Of a stretch of DNA of 64,000 nt, positions 18,659 through 27,500 are shown piece after piece. Made by a program: the position numbers and the translations under genes. Under the pieces are notes generated by a model. That model saw only the letters and a list, made by a program, of their open reading frames with translations. It was not told where the DNA came from and made no database searches. Numbering within the stretch: position 1 is the stretch's first letter; each line of letters begins with the position of its first letter. This DNA comes from DATKYQ01 sp964640665 (lineage in GTDB: Bacteria; Myxococcota; B64-G9): positions 3,010 to 67,009 of the forward strand of contig CAZXHT010000024.1 of assembly GCA_964640665.1 (NCBI GenBank). The letters are read 5' to 3'.

Positions 18659-18880
18659 ATGATTGATACTAACGAACTGTTTTCAATGGCTGAATCCTTG
18701 CCTGTTGAGATGAAGACATTACTGATCGACAAGCTTCTCAACAGCCTCAACCCGTCAAAACAGGAGATTGATGAATTGTGGGCCCAGGAGGCCGAGAGGA
18801 GAGTGGCCGAGATACGAGATGGAAAGGTTGTCACGATGTATCATGCAGTTCCCGGAAGCATGGTCACCTTTGTCGGATAA
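18659..18880 (+). CDS. Orphan addiction-module antitoxin (RelB/ParD-like component)
   Basis: 73 residues. The start MIDTNELFSMAESLPVEMK and the later LLNSLNPSKQEIDELWAQEA followed by RRVAEIRDGKV match the putative addiction module component family (TIGR02574 type), which normally forms an operon with a RelE/ParE toxin. Here the usual end is replaced by a short unrelated tail (MYHAVPGSMVTFVG), and no RelE-type frame follows; the next gene is a large pilus-like protein. GAGGAG lies upstream of the ATG. Probably a decayed toxin-antitoxin locus with a truncated antitoxin. Confidence 0.7.
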   Translation: MIDTNELFSMAESLPVEMKTLLIDKLLNSLNPSKQEIDELWAQEAERRVAEIRDGKVVTMYHAVPGSMVTFVG

Positions 18881-18923
18881 CACACGACGGCGCCTTACAA
18901 ACCGGTTTCCTGCTCATACTGCC

Positions 18924-20915
18924 ATGCGAAGCCCGACCTTATTATTAAGTCTGGTTCTATTAGCTGTCTCGCCAAATGTTTCATCGTCCGCTCCGAACAA
19001 AAATATACTCGGACGCACGGATCCAGGACCGGTTGATAGAATACAGAGGATCATCGACAACCTGGGCAAGCCGTCCGGGAAACACCCGCTGGAAAGCGCG
19101 GCGCTGGCCGCCGGAAAACGCGCCGGAATAGCGGTGCGCCTGGGACCCGTGAAGCGGCGCTCGCGCGCCGGAGTGGCCATGGCCAGCAGGCAGGCTTCGT
19201 CAAGCTCGGATCCGCGGTCGTTGATCGCCTGGCTTTCCGACTGTTATGACGCGGGCCTGACAATTACCGCACCCGTCGAAATCGAAGCCAAGCAGGACTC
19301 CTGGCATATGACCGTTGTCCTCTGGAGCCTTGAAACGTCCGCTCGGGAAACAATTCTGAACGAGGCATCAAAGACCGACCTCGACTGGCTGGCTGGCAAC
19401 CTGGCCTGGCTCGAAAGACAGCGGGCCAACTCCCGGCCGCTTCTCGATCTGCTCTCGCTGCTACTAGACGCGGAAACCGTCGATCTGCAAAGCATCAGGC
19501 TGCGCGGCAGGAGCCTGGCCGTGTCCGGCCTGGCCTGCGATTCAGGATCCATGAAACACTTCAGCGCGCTGTTGCAGAAACGTGCCTCGCGGCTTGCCCA
19601 TCCTCCAGGTATAGACCTCGATCGCTTGAAAGTTCCCACTGCTGTAACGGCCGGCGCCGGAACGGGCATCGACATGCAAGACCTCGACCCGCTCTCCGCC
19701 GTGCTTTCCGTCGCCGGGCTGGGTCACGCGAACGTCATCGTCGCCGGAACCGGCAGCGCCCCGCTGAGCGGACACATGGACGGAGCGGATGTCGATGGAC
19801 TGCTTACGGCTCTTTTCGAGCGCATGCGACTCGTACACCGCAAGGTCGGCGCGGTAACGGTGGCAGCCGCCAAGCTATCCTGCGAGCCGCCCGCGGCCGC
19901 GATGTTTTCAGACAGGGCAGTTGACGTATTTTTTCCGGATGCATCTCCGGCCGCGGTGCTCTCTCTTCTGTCCGACGTCTCGCGCGTCGGCCTGCTGCCG
20001 CCGCGCTCGCAGAACAGACTGGCCTTGGCCGTCCGTGGGCAGGCGGCGCGCACACTGGCGTCTTTGACCCTGTGGGCGCTGGATCGTACGCTGCGGGGTG
20101 ATCGTACCCTGGCTGTCGTCTTGCCGGCGGATGCGCCGGCTCTGGACAAAGACCAAGGTGAAGCCGTGTCGCTTTGGGCCGGGGACGCGCCGCTGGGCGA
20201 CATCGTTGCCGAGTTGGCCGGCATCGAGCGCTTGACCGATTGCTCCCCGCATGCGAGCGACTTGAGCGTGCGTCTGAAAGACGTGCCGGAAAAAAAGCTG
20301 CTTTCCGGATTGCTGGCTGCGCGCGGCTTGCGGCTTTCGCGGCGCGGAACTTTAGCGACCCTTGAATCGCTTTCGGGCAAGCACGACACCTCCGCTTGCC
20401 GCAAGGTTGGACGCTGCGACGCCGGCGACACACACCTTTACGCAATCATGCAGCGCTCGGGCCATTACCGCGCCCTGCTGTCGGATGCCGGCCGCAGCCG
20501 CTGGTTCTCCGAGGGAGACAGGCTGTCCGACGGCCGCCTGGTGCGCCGTATCCGCGCGGGACGCGTGCTGCTCAAGAAGAAAACCGGATCGAACGAAACA
20601 CTGGCTCCCGCACTCGCCATGCCCGAAGGCTGCGGGCCGCGGGGCTGCGAGCGCAAGAAAGCGGCAACCGATTTCCCGCTGGCTCGCCTCAGGTTGGCAG
20701 GCACCGTCCGCCTCGGCAAGAGACGCGCCGCGTTGCTAGCCGACCCGCACGGCAATGTCCACCTGGTGCGCGAGGGCGGACTGCTCGGGCGCCGCTGCGG
20801 CAGCATCTCACAAATCCTGCCGGGATCGATCGAGGTCAAGCTAGGCTGCCCGACCGCCGTCGACCCCCCTCGGGCCAGGCTTTCGTTGAGCGCTGCCGCG
20901 GGATTTCAACTGTAG
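18924..20915 (+). CDS. Exported fusion of PilN/PilO-like, STN and PilP-like domains
   Basis: About 663 residues from the ATG at 18924, chosen because it starts a clean signal peptide (MRSPTLLLSLVLLAVSPNVS); the frame is open upstream but contains only shadow of the antitoxin. Residues 20-125 resemble the periplasmic PilO fold; about 130-215 (RPLLDLLSLLLDAETVDLQS then a SGLACDSGSMKHFSALL pattern) resemble the PilN periplasmic part. Three STN-like repeats (about 250-315, 330-400, 415-490) follow, the last with VRLKDVPEKKLLSGLLAARG as in PilQ. The end (about 580-645, FPLARLRLAGTV...GRRCGSISQILPGSIEV) matches PilP. No secretin pore or cytoplasmic anchor is present. It may be a stand-alone periplasmic mimic of the type IV pilus alignment complex. 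Domain borders are by eye. Confidence 0.55.
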   Translation: MRSPTLLLSLVLLAVSPNVSSSAPNKNILGRTDPGPVDRIQRIIDNLGKPSGKHPLESAALAAGKRAGIAVRLGPVKRRSRAGVAMASRQASSSSDPRSLIAWLSDCYDAGLTITAPVEIEAKQDSWHMTVVLWSLETSARETILNEASKTDLDWLAGNLAWLERQRANSRPLLDLLSLLLDAETVDLQSIRLRGRSLAVSGLACDSGSMKHFSALLQKRASRLAHPPGIDLDRLKVPTAVTAGAGTGIDMQDLDPLSAVLSVAGLGHANVIVAGTGSAPLSGHMDGADVDGLLTALFERMRLVHRKVGAVTVAAAKLSCEPPAAAMFSDRAVDVFFPDASPAAVLSLLSDVSRVGLLPPRSQNRLALAVRGQAARTLASLTLWALDRTLRGDRTLAVVLPADAPALDKDQGEAVSLWAGDAPLGDIVAELAGIERLTDCSPHASDLSVRLKDVPEKKLLSGLLAARGLRLSRRGTLATLESLSGKHDTSACRKVGRCDAGDTHLYAIMQRSGHYRALLSDAGRSRWFSEGDRLSDGRLVRRIRAGRVLLKKKTGSNETLAPALAMPEGCGPRGCERKKAATDFPLARLRLAGTVRLGKRRAALLADPHGNVHLVREGGLLGRRCGSISQILPGSIEVKLGCPTAVDPPRARLSLSAAAGFQL

Positions 20916-21142
20916 CGCAGCCTCAGCGGAAGGTAGCCCGTCCCCATTTCGTTGAACACTGTGCCAGGACTGACCAGACGGGCAATTAGTTGCCGCCGGG
21001 GCAAGACCTCGCTCGGCGCTGAATACCCACCCACAGCTACCGGGGGTGCAAACCGATGCAATATCCGCACTCTGGGTCGGTGTTGAACGGCTGGCATACG
21101 GCGTGCAGTGCCAGCGTGTAAAAGAAGCAGGGGAGTGCAATC

Positions 21143-21757
21143 ATGAAGGCATTAGTAACGGGAGCAACGGGGTTCATCGGCAGCCACCTGCGGGCCCCAG
21201 CCCGGACGGGCTGACCGTGAAGGAAAGCGACGCGGCCCGGCCCATCAGCGCCTACGGCTGGAGCAAACTGATGGCCGAAAAAGAGGCGCTGGAGAGGAAG
21301 AACGATCTGCCGGTGGTGATCGTACGGCCCTCGCCGGTCTACGGCCCCCGGGACCGCGACTTCCTCTCCCTGTTCAAGATGATCAAGTTGGGCCTGAGCC
21401 CGGTCATCGGACACGAGGAGAGGTACATCCACCTGACCCACGTCCGGGACGTAGTGGAGGGCACCTGGCTGGCCTCCAGAAGCGAGGGCAACTGCGGAAG
21501 CGTCTACTTTCTGGCCGACGAGCGCAGCTACAGCTGGCGGGAGATCGGCCAGGTGCTTGGACGGGTTTTAGACACGAAAATCCGGCAACTGACCATTCCC
21601 AAGAGCCTCAGCTGGTTAGTCGCCCGCATGGCCGAGCTGTGGGCAGCCTTGCTGCGTCGGCCCGCCACTCTCAACCGGGAGAAGCGCCGGGAGATGCTGG
21701 CCCGCTACTGGCTGTGCGACACCACCCGGGCCCGGGAGGATCTCAGCTTCCGCCGGC
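21143..21757 (+). pseudogene. Broken NAD-dependent epimerase/dehydratase (extended SDR)
   Basis: A good start (AGGGGAG then ATG at 21143) opens MKALVTGATGFIGSHL, the Rossmann NAD-binding loop of sugar epimerases. After about 16 residues the frame breaks: roughly 100 residues are missing and the next family match, from PDGLTVKESDAARPISAYGW onward with the catalytic YGWSK (YxxxK), is in another frame. It runs on well to CDTTRAREDLSFR and then loses the family about 20-25 residues early, where the S9 peptidase gene ends on the other strand. One internal deletion with frameshift and one 3' truncation make it non-functional. Confidence 0.8.
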
Positions 21758-24502
21758 CTTGCCCTCGGAGACCAACTCGGAGGAAACGGTGCCTCCTCCC
21801 ATGGCGGCCGGAAGTTGATACTGGCTGCGTACCAGGTGGTGGGGTGCCTGGTGCTGTACCCGGAGGGTTCCGCCGCCGCCGGCCTCGCCGTCTATGGGTT
21901 TCAGCTCGAGCACCCATGTCTTGAATTTTCCGGCGGCTGCCTGGGTGAGCTCCTGACCGGTTACCGAGAGCTTCATGACTCGCACTTTCTGGGTCATCGG
22001 TTCGAAGGTGCGCAAGGTGGTGCTGTATTCGTCATCCAGCGGAAGCCCCGCGACGGCAAGTTCCAGCCCGACGCCGTCTCCGAGAACCGGTGCCTTGAGC
22101 TTGGCGTCGATGGGCATCTTGCGACCGCCGCCGGACATCTCTCCGGTGATGGAGTCTGCACCGTAGTTCAGCTTGACGGTTGCCATGCCCTTGATCCGGC
22201 GCTCGATTGGCCTGAGCGTCTTGGCGTCGAGATCGAAGACATCCACCTGCTCGCCCATCGGCAGCTTCATGGTGCTGGTGATGCGCACAAGCTTATCTTT
22301 TTTCTCGCCGCTGAGTTCTAGCACCCGGGTCAGGTCGATGTCCATCTTGCGGGATCCCATGTCCATCTGCACCTTGTAGGTGAAGGTGGCGGGCTGGATG
22401 GCACTCCCGTCGGTGACGGGAAGCGGTGCGATCTCCGCCCGGGCCAGAAGGGCCTTTTCGAACTTGTCCGGCATCTTGACGCCGGCCGGATCCACCGTGA
22501 TCTTCGCCAGCCGCTCGGCAATCTCGGGGCTTACTTGATCCTGGCTGCGGCCCCCGATTTGCTTGGCCAAGAACTTCTCCATGGCCACCGCCACCGCCAG
22601 GCGGTTTTCGGGCGAGCGGAAGCCGTGACCCTCATCCGGGGCCACCAGGTACTCCACCGGCTTGCCCTTGTTCCGGACAGCCACCACGATACTATCGGCC
22701 TCGGCCTTTTTCACCCGCGGGTCGTTGGCTCCCTGGATTACCAATAGCGGCACCTTGATGCGATCGGAAAAGAAGAACGGCGAGCGTGACTCCAGATCCT
22801 TGCGGTCGGCCTCCACTTCGGGATCGCCCAGCCGCATGTACAAGCTCTTGGCGAAAGGTCGCCAGTAAGCGGGTATGGCCTCCAGCAGTGTGATCAGGTT
22901 GGAGGGCGCCACGTAGGGAACCCCGCACTTATAGAGATCCGGCGTGAAGGTCACACCCGCCAGCGTCATGTAGCCGCCCCATGAACCGCCAAAGATGCAG
23001 ATCCGATCCGGGTCGGAGGTTCCCTGGGCGATCAGCCACTTGACGCCGTCGGTGGCGTCGTGCTGGCTGGCGCCGATGCCCCAGGTGCGGTTGCCCGCGT
23101 TGAGAAACTTTTCTCCGTAGCCGGTTGAGCCGCGGTAGTTGGGCTGCAGGACTGCATAGCCCCGGTTGGCCAGGAACTGGGCGTAGGGGTCGTAGCCCCA
23201 GTAGTCACGGGCGGTGGGCCCCCCGTGGGGCAGGATGACAGTGGGCAACTTCTTCGGCTCGACGCCCCGCGGCAGGGTCAGGTAAGCGGGAATCGACAGG
23301 CCGTCGCGGGCCTGGTAGCGTACCGGTTTCATGCGGGCCAGGTGCTTAGACGGCAGCTTTGGCCGCGATCGGTACTGGAGATTCAGCTTGCCTTTCTCTC
23401 GGTCGTAGAGGTAGACCGAGCCCGGATCCACGTCCCGGGAGACCGAGACCAGGAAGAAGCGCATATCGCGGGTCATCGAGCCGATTCCCAGTTCCCCCTC
23501 GGGGAGTTCTTTTTTGAAAAGTTCCAGGTCGCGCTTGACCGCGTCGTTCTTCGGGTAAATGCGCAGGCGGTCTCCGACGTAGTAAGTGGCGATCATCTCG
23601 TCGGTCGCCTGGGAGAACTCCGCCCCGCCGAAGTCCACACGTTTCTCGGGATCGGACTCGATCAACTCGGTCTTGCCCGTCTTGATGTCGATCAGCATCA
23701 AGCCGGTCAGGTCGGCCTCGGGGCCCTTGTTGCTGACCAGGTAGCAGCGCTTGCCGTCCTTGTGCATCCGGATCGGGTAGCAGCTCTCTTGCCAGCTGCA
23801 GTCGTAGATCCGCTTGAGATCGTCGCCGTCCAACCGCAGGAGTTCGGTGCCGGCGTCGTCTTTCTGGCGAATGGCCAGCCGCACTTCGCCGTTCTGATCG
23901 TAGAGGTAGCCGCCCACTTTTTGTGTGTTCTTGATAAGCAACTCCCGCTTGCCGGTCGCTATTTCCACCCGGTAGACGTCGTGGTAGGAGGCGTCGCGCT
24001 CGTTGAGCCCGACGATGATCTCGCCCGGCTTATTCTTGGGCACAGAGTAGATCCGCGCCCGGATACCCTCGATCGGGGTCAAATCCCGGGCCGACGGCAC
24101 GCCCGTGGCGGGATCCGGCTTGGAAGTCGGGTCGACCGCGTAGACGTGGAAATTCTCGTCGCCGCCCTTGTCCTGTACATACAAGAGGTACTTAGAGTCC
24201 CGGCTCCAGAAGTAGCCGGGCACCGGGCGCTTGTCGGCGGTGATTGGCCTGGCCGCATCGAACGAATCGTTGATGTTCTTCACCCAGATGTTGCGTACGT
24301 TCTTGTACGGTTTGATGAAGGAAAGATATTTTCCGTCCGGCGCAAGCTGCGAGGAAGAAATCAGGGGGTCTCCGAAAAAGAGCTCCCGGTCGACGAGCGG
24401 CGCGGCGATTTCTTGCGCCGGCTCCTTGGTTGTCTGGAGCGTCCCCGCACAACCCGAAAGCAACAGTACTCCGGCCATCGACAACAGCAGCGATCTCTTC
24501 AT
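21743..24502 (-). CDS. S9-family prolyl oligopeptidase-like lipoprotein
   Basis: 919 residues. A lipobox (LLSGC, Cys18) anchors it to a membrane. Residues about 35-400 form a beta-propeller lid, and about 400-655 the alpha/beta-hydrolase peptidase domain with the triad Ser507 (GGSWGGY), Asp594 (GANDPR) and His626 (DEGHGF). This is the dipeptidyl/acylaminoacyl peptidase branch of S9. Unusually, about 230 more residues follow: a beta-rich region resembling DUF3108-like periplasmic domains. The C-terminus overlaps the broken epimerase. It lies 38 bases after the C25 protease gene with its own AGGGGA site, so the two probably act together on extracellular peptides. Confidence 0.9.
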   Translation of the reverse strand: MKRSLLLSMAGVLLLSGCAGTLQTTKEPAQEIAAPLVDRELFFGDPLISSSQLAPDGKYLSFIKPYKNVRNIWVKNINDSFDAARPITADKRPVPGYFWSRDSKYLLYVQDKGGDENFHVYAVDPTSKPDPATGVPSARDLTPIEGIRARIYSVPKNKPGEIIVGLNERDASYHDVYRVEIATGKRELLIKNTQKVGGYLYDQNGEVRLAIRQKDDAGTELLRLDGDDLKRIYDCSWQESCYPIRMHKDGKRCYLVSNKGPEADLTGLMLIDIKTGKTELIESDPEKRVDFGGAEFSQATDEMIATYYVGDRLRIYPKNDAVKRDLELFKKELPEGELGIGSMTRDMRFFLVSVSRDVDPGSVYLYDREKGKLNLQYRSRPKLPSKHLARMKPVRYQARDGLSIPAYLTLPRGVEPKKLPTVILPHGGPTARDYWGYDPYAQFLANRGYAVLQPNYRGSTGYGEKFLNAGNRTWGIGASQHDATDGVKWLIAQGTSDPDRICIFGGSWGGYMTLAGVTFTPDLYKCGVPYVAPSNLITLLEAIPAYWRPFAKSLYMRLGDPEVEADRKDLESRSPFFFSDRIKVPLLVIQGANDPRVKKAEADSIVVAVRNKGKPVEYLVAPDEGHGFRSPENRLAVAVAMEKFLAKQIGGRSQDQVSPEIAERLAKITVDPAGVKMPDKFEKALLARAEIAPLPVTDGSAIQPATFTYKVQMDMGSRKMDIDLTRVLELSGEKKDKLVRITSTMKLPMGEQVDVFDLDAKTLRPIERRIKGMATVKLNYGADSITGEMSGGGRKMPIDAKLKAPVLGDGVGLELAVAGLPLDDEYSTTLRTFEPMTQKVRVMKLSVTGQELTQAAAGKFKTWVLELKPIDGEAGGGGTLRVQHQAPHHLVRSQYQLPAAMGGGTVSSELVSEGKAGGS

Positions 24503-24540
24503 GATTTTCCCCTAAAAGGATGAGTTGTTTTTACACCGGA

Positions 24541-27500
24541 TTATTTTTCGGTTAGGCGGTCCGGTCTCCGTCGGCGCAGGCAGAGCAGGAGACCCAGCAG
24601 ACAGAAAGGCAGCCCGCCTGAACTACCGGCGGTGCTGCCGCAGGCGCAGCCCGAGTCTGCTTCCTTGGCCAGGGCGAATGCCCATGGTTGCGAGTAACCG
24701 CTTTCGGCGCCCCGGCTGTCTTTGGCTTCTACTTGCCAGCGGTATACGGCCCCGGGCGTAAGTTCTACGGTTGGGCTCCAGCTTACCGAAAACTCCGATG
24801 GCGTGCCGTCGCCCGAGTCGAGTACTTCGTCTCCCTGCTCGCCGAGCAGTTGAAAGCTGTAGCTGACCGCGTTGCCCTGCGGGTCGGTTACCAGGGACGC
24901 CTCCAGCGCGGGCGCGGCGTCCACCAGCGATCCGTCGGCCGGTGACAGCGGCTGGGGAATCGGGGGCGCCGTGTTCGCGCCGGTGGTCTGACAGCCCGTG
25001 GCCGGCTTGGCGTAGCGTCCGGCCGAGTCGTGGGCGAAGGCGGCGTAGCAGTAGGTGAAATCGGCGGGCAGGCCGCTGTCCGTCGTTTCTTGGGCCATAC
25101 CGTCGTAGATTTGCTCACCCTCGTCGGGCGACGCCGGCGCTGTGGCAGGCAAGCGGCGGATCATCACGCCGGATACGATCGGATCGTCCGGGGTCTGCCA
25201 GCTCAGTTGAATCCGGTCTTCGAAAGCCTCGATTGACAGGTTCTCTACCGGTGGCACCGGGGCGGCGCCGATGACTTCGATTTGCACCGGCACCGTTATC
25301 GGGCTGTCCTCGGCATCGTGTCCGTCCACCAGGATATTGGCCGTGTGGGTTCCGAGCTGCATTCCCGACAGATTGACCTCGAATTCTACCCGGCGGCTTT
25401 CTCCCGGCGACACCATGCCGCTGGTCGTGCCGGCAACCAGCCAGCCTTCGTCCGGAGTCACCTCGAAGGTCAGCGGATGCCCGCCCGTGTTTTGCACTTG
25501 CAGCGAAAGCGTCGGATTGGGCGCCTCGATCGAGGCCGTAACATCGAACGCCTGCGGGTCGACGGCCAGATGCGCGGGCGGGGGCACTACGTTCAGCGAA
25601 ATCGGGACAAGGAAGGTTCCGTTGCCCGCGGCGGCCGACTCGATGACAATCTCGTCGCTGTAAGTGCCAAGCGCAAGCGCGCCGTGGTTGACGGACACCA
25701 CCAGGTCGTCCGGGGTCTGGCCGGAGAAGTGATCCAGCTCAAGCCAGCTCGCCGCGACGCTCGCCGTGTAGGAGAGGGCTCCACCCTGGATATCGAAAAC
25801 CTGTATGCTTTGGGAGGCGGGAACCGGCCGGCCGGGAACGGCCTCGAAAGTCAGGCTGCGGGGCGTGGCCGCCAGCCAGGGGCCCTGGGGCTCGAGACTG
25901 ACATGGCCGAAGAAACGCTGGTCGTCGTACTCGACCAGGTTCGAGGGCCAGGCGCCGGTCATGTTGCCTGTGCCCATCTGGACGGAGTTCATCACCGATA
26001 GGAACATCCCGAAGGAACCCGCCGGGCCGATGTCGAGCAACGACTCGGTAAGGTCGATAGCCATCTCGTAGGCGCGATGGTTGTCAACCATTCCCATGCT
26101 GCCTGTCAATCCCGGGGGATCCGGCTGCACGTTCTGCATGTCCATGTGATAGCCGTCGCCCGGGTTGTATATGGGTAGAAACAGAGACATGCCACCCATG
26201 AAGCCGATCACGGTATAGAGGCCCTCGTCGCCCGAGCTTGTCGGCCACACTCCGTCGAGATCGCGATCGAACATCAGCATCAGGCCATCGGAGTCGTTTT
26301 CTTCCCGATCAACCATGTCGTACACGGCGATGAACAGGCTGTTTTCGGCAACCGCCATGTGCAGGCTGACGTCGCCGGTCTGCCCGGGATCTATGGACAT
26401 CTCGAGTCCCTGGTCGTACTCCCCGGGCGAGATTACGCCGTCAACCACCGGGGTGGTTGCGATGTGCGGCACTACCATTTCGGAAGGCTCTACCAGGTCG
26501 AACTCGATGGACAGCTCCTGTGGGGAGTTGTCTGCCTCGGGGCTAGTGAAGACTACTACGGCCTGGTGGCTGCCGGGCTGGAGCCCGGTCGGTTCGATGC
26601 CTATCTCGATGTCCGCGGGAGCCGAGCCCGCCAAGGGCGTGATCGTCAGCCAGGTCTCGGTACAGCTTGCCGAGAAGGTGAGACTGTCCAGACCGTCGTT
26701 GCGCAGGTGCACCGTGACCGGAGCCGGGGCGGGATCACCGGCGAGGGCCACGAAGCGGATCTCGGGCGGATAGATTCCCAGAAGCGGCTGGTCGGTGTTG
26801 AGACTCTTCTTCAGCACCACGGCCGGGTCGCCCAGCAGGTTGCTCTCGAATCCAACCCAGCGGATGTAGTCGTCTGAAAACAGCGTGGCGTTGTCTTCCT
26901 TGCTGTCAGCCTGTGCCTGTCCGATGGTGGAGATGCCCTCGCCGAAGAAGGCGTCTACGAACTGGCGGTGGAAGCGCTGGCTTGGCGAGTCGGTCATGAA
27001 TGAGCCCCAGCCGTAGCGGCTGTTGACGACGGCCGCGAAGGCGCCGTGGGGGCCCATGACGAAGTGCTCGGCGATACAGTCGGCGTTGTAGACGAAGCCG
27101 CCCTCCTCGACGCAGGCGACGTTGTCGAACGAGCCGGGCAGGCAGCCCTGGGTGTAGAGCAGGAAAGGATGGGTGTTTTTCAGCCGATCGGCGTCCATGT
27201 TCATCATGCGCATGTTGTAAGTGACGTTGCTGTGGCCCAGGTGGTTGACGACATGAGGGCCGTTGTCCAGAAGCGCTACCAGGTCGCCGGCGCCCCATGA
27301 GTTGGCCCCGCCCAGGTCGCGGTCGTAGAGCGTGCCGATTTCGAAAAACGGCAGGCTTTCGAAACCCTGGGTGGTGTAGCCGCTGCTGCTCGATCCCTGG
27401 GCGATCTCATCCATGAAGTCGGCGCCCCAGATGTTGATCGGGTCGTTCCACAACAACTCGCCGACCATGAGTACGTCCTTGAGCCAGGCTCCGGCGGCCT

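Noticed and set aside
23225..24523. Open frame of 432 codons on the plus strand opposite the S9 peptidase
   Set aside because: Composition is Val/Gly/Arg/Asp-rich with no family match and it lies wholly over a conserved gene.
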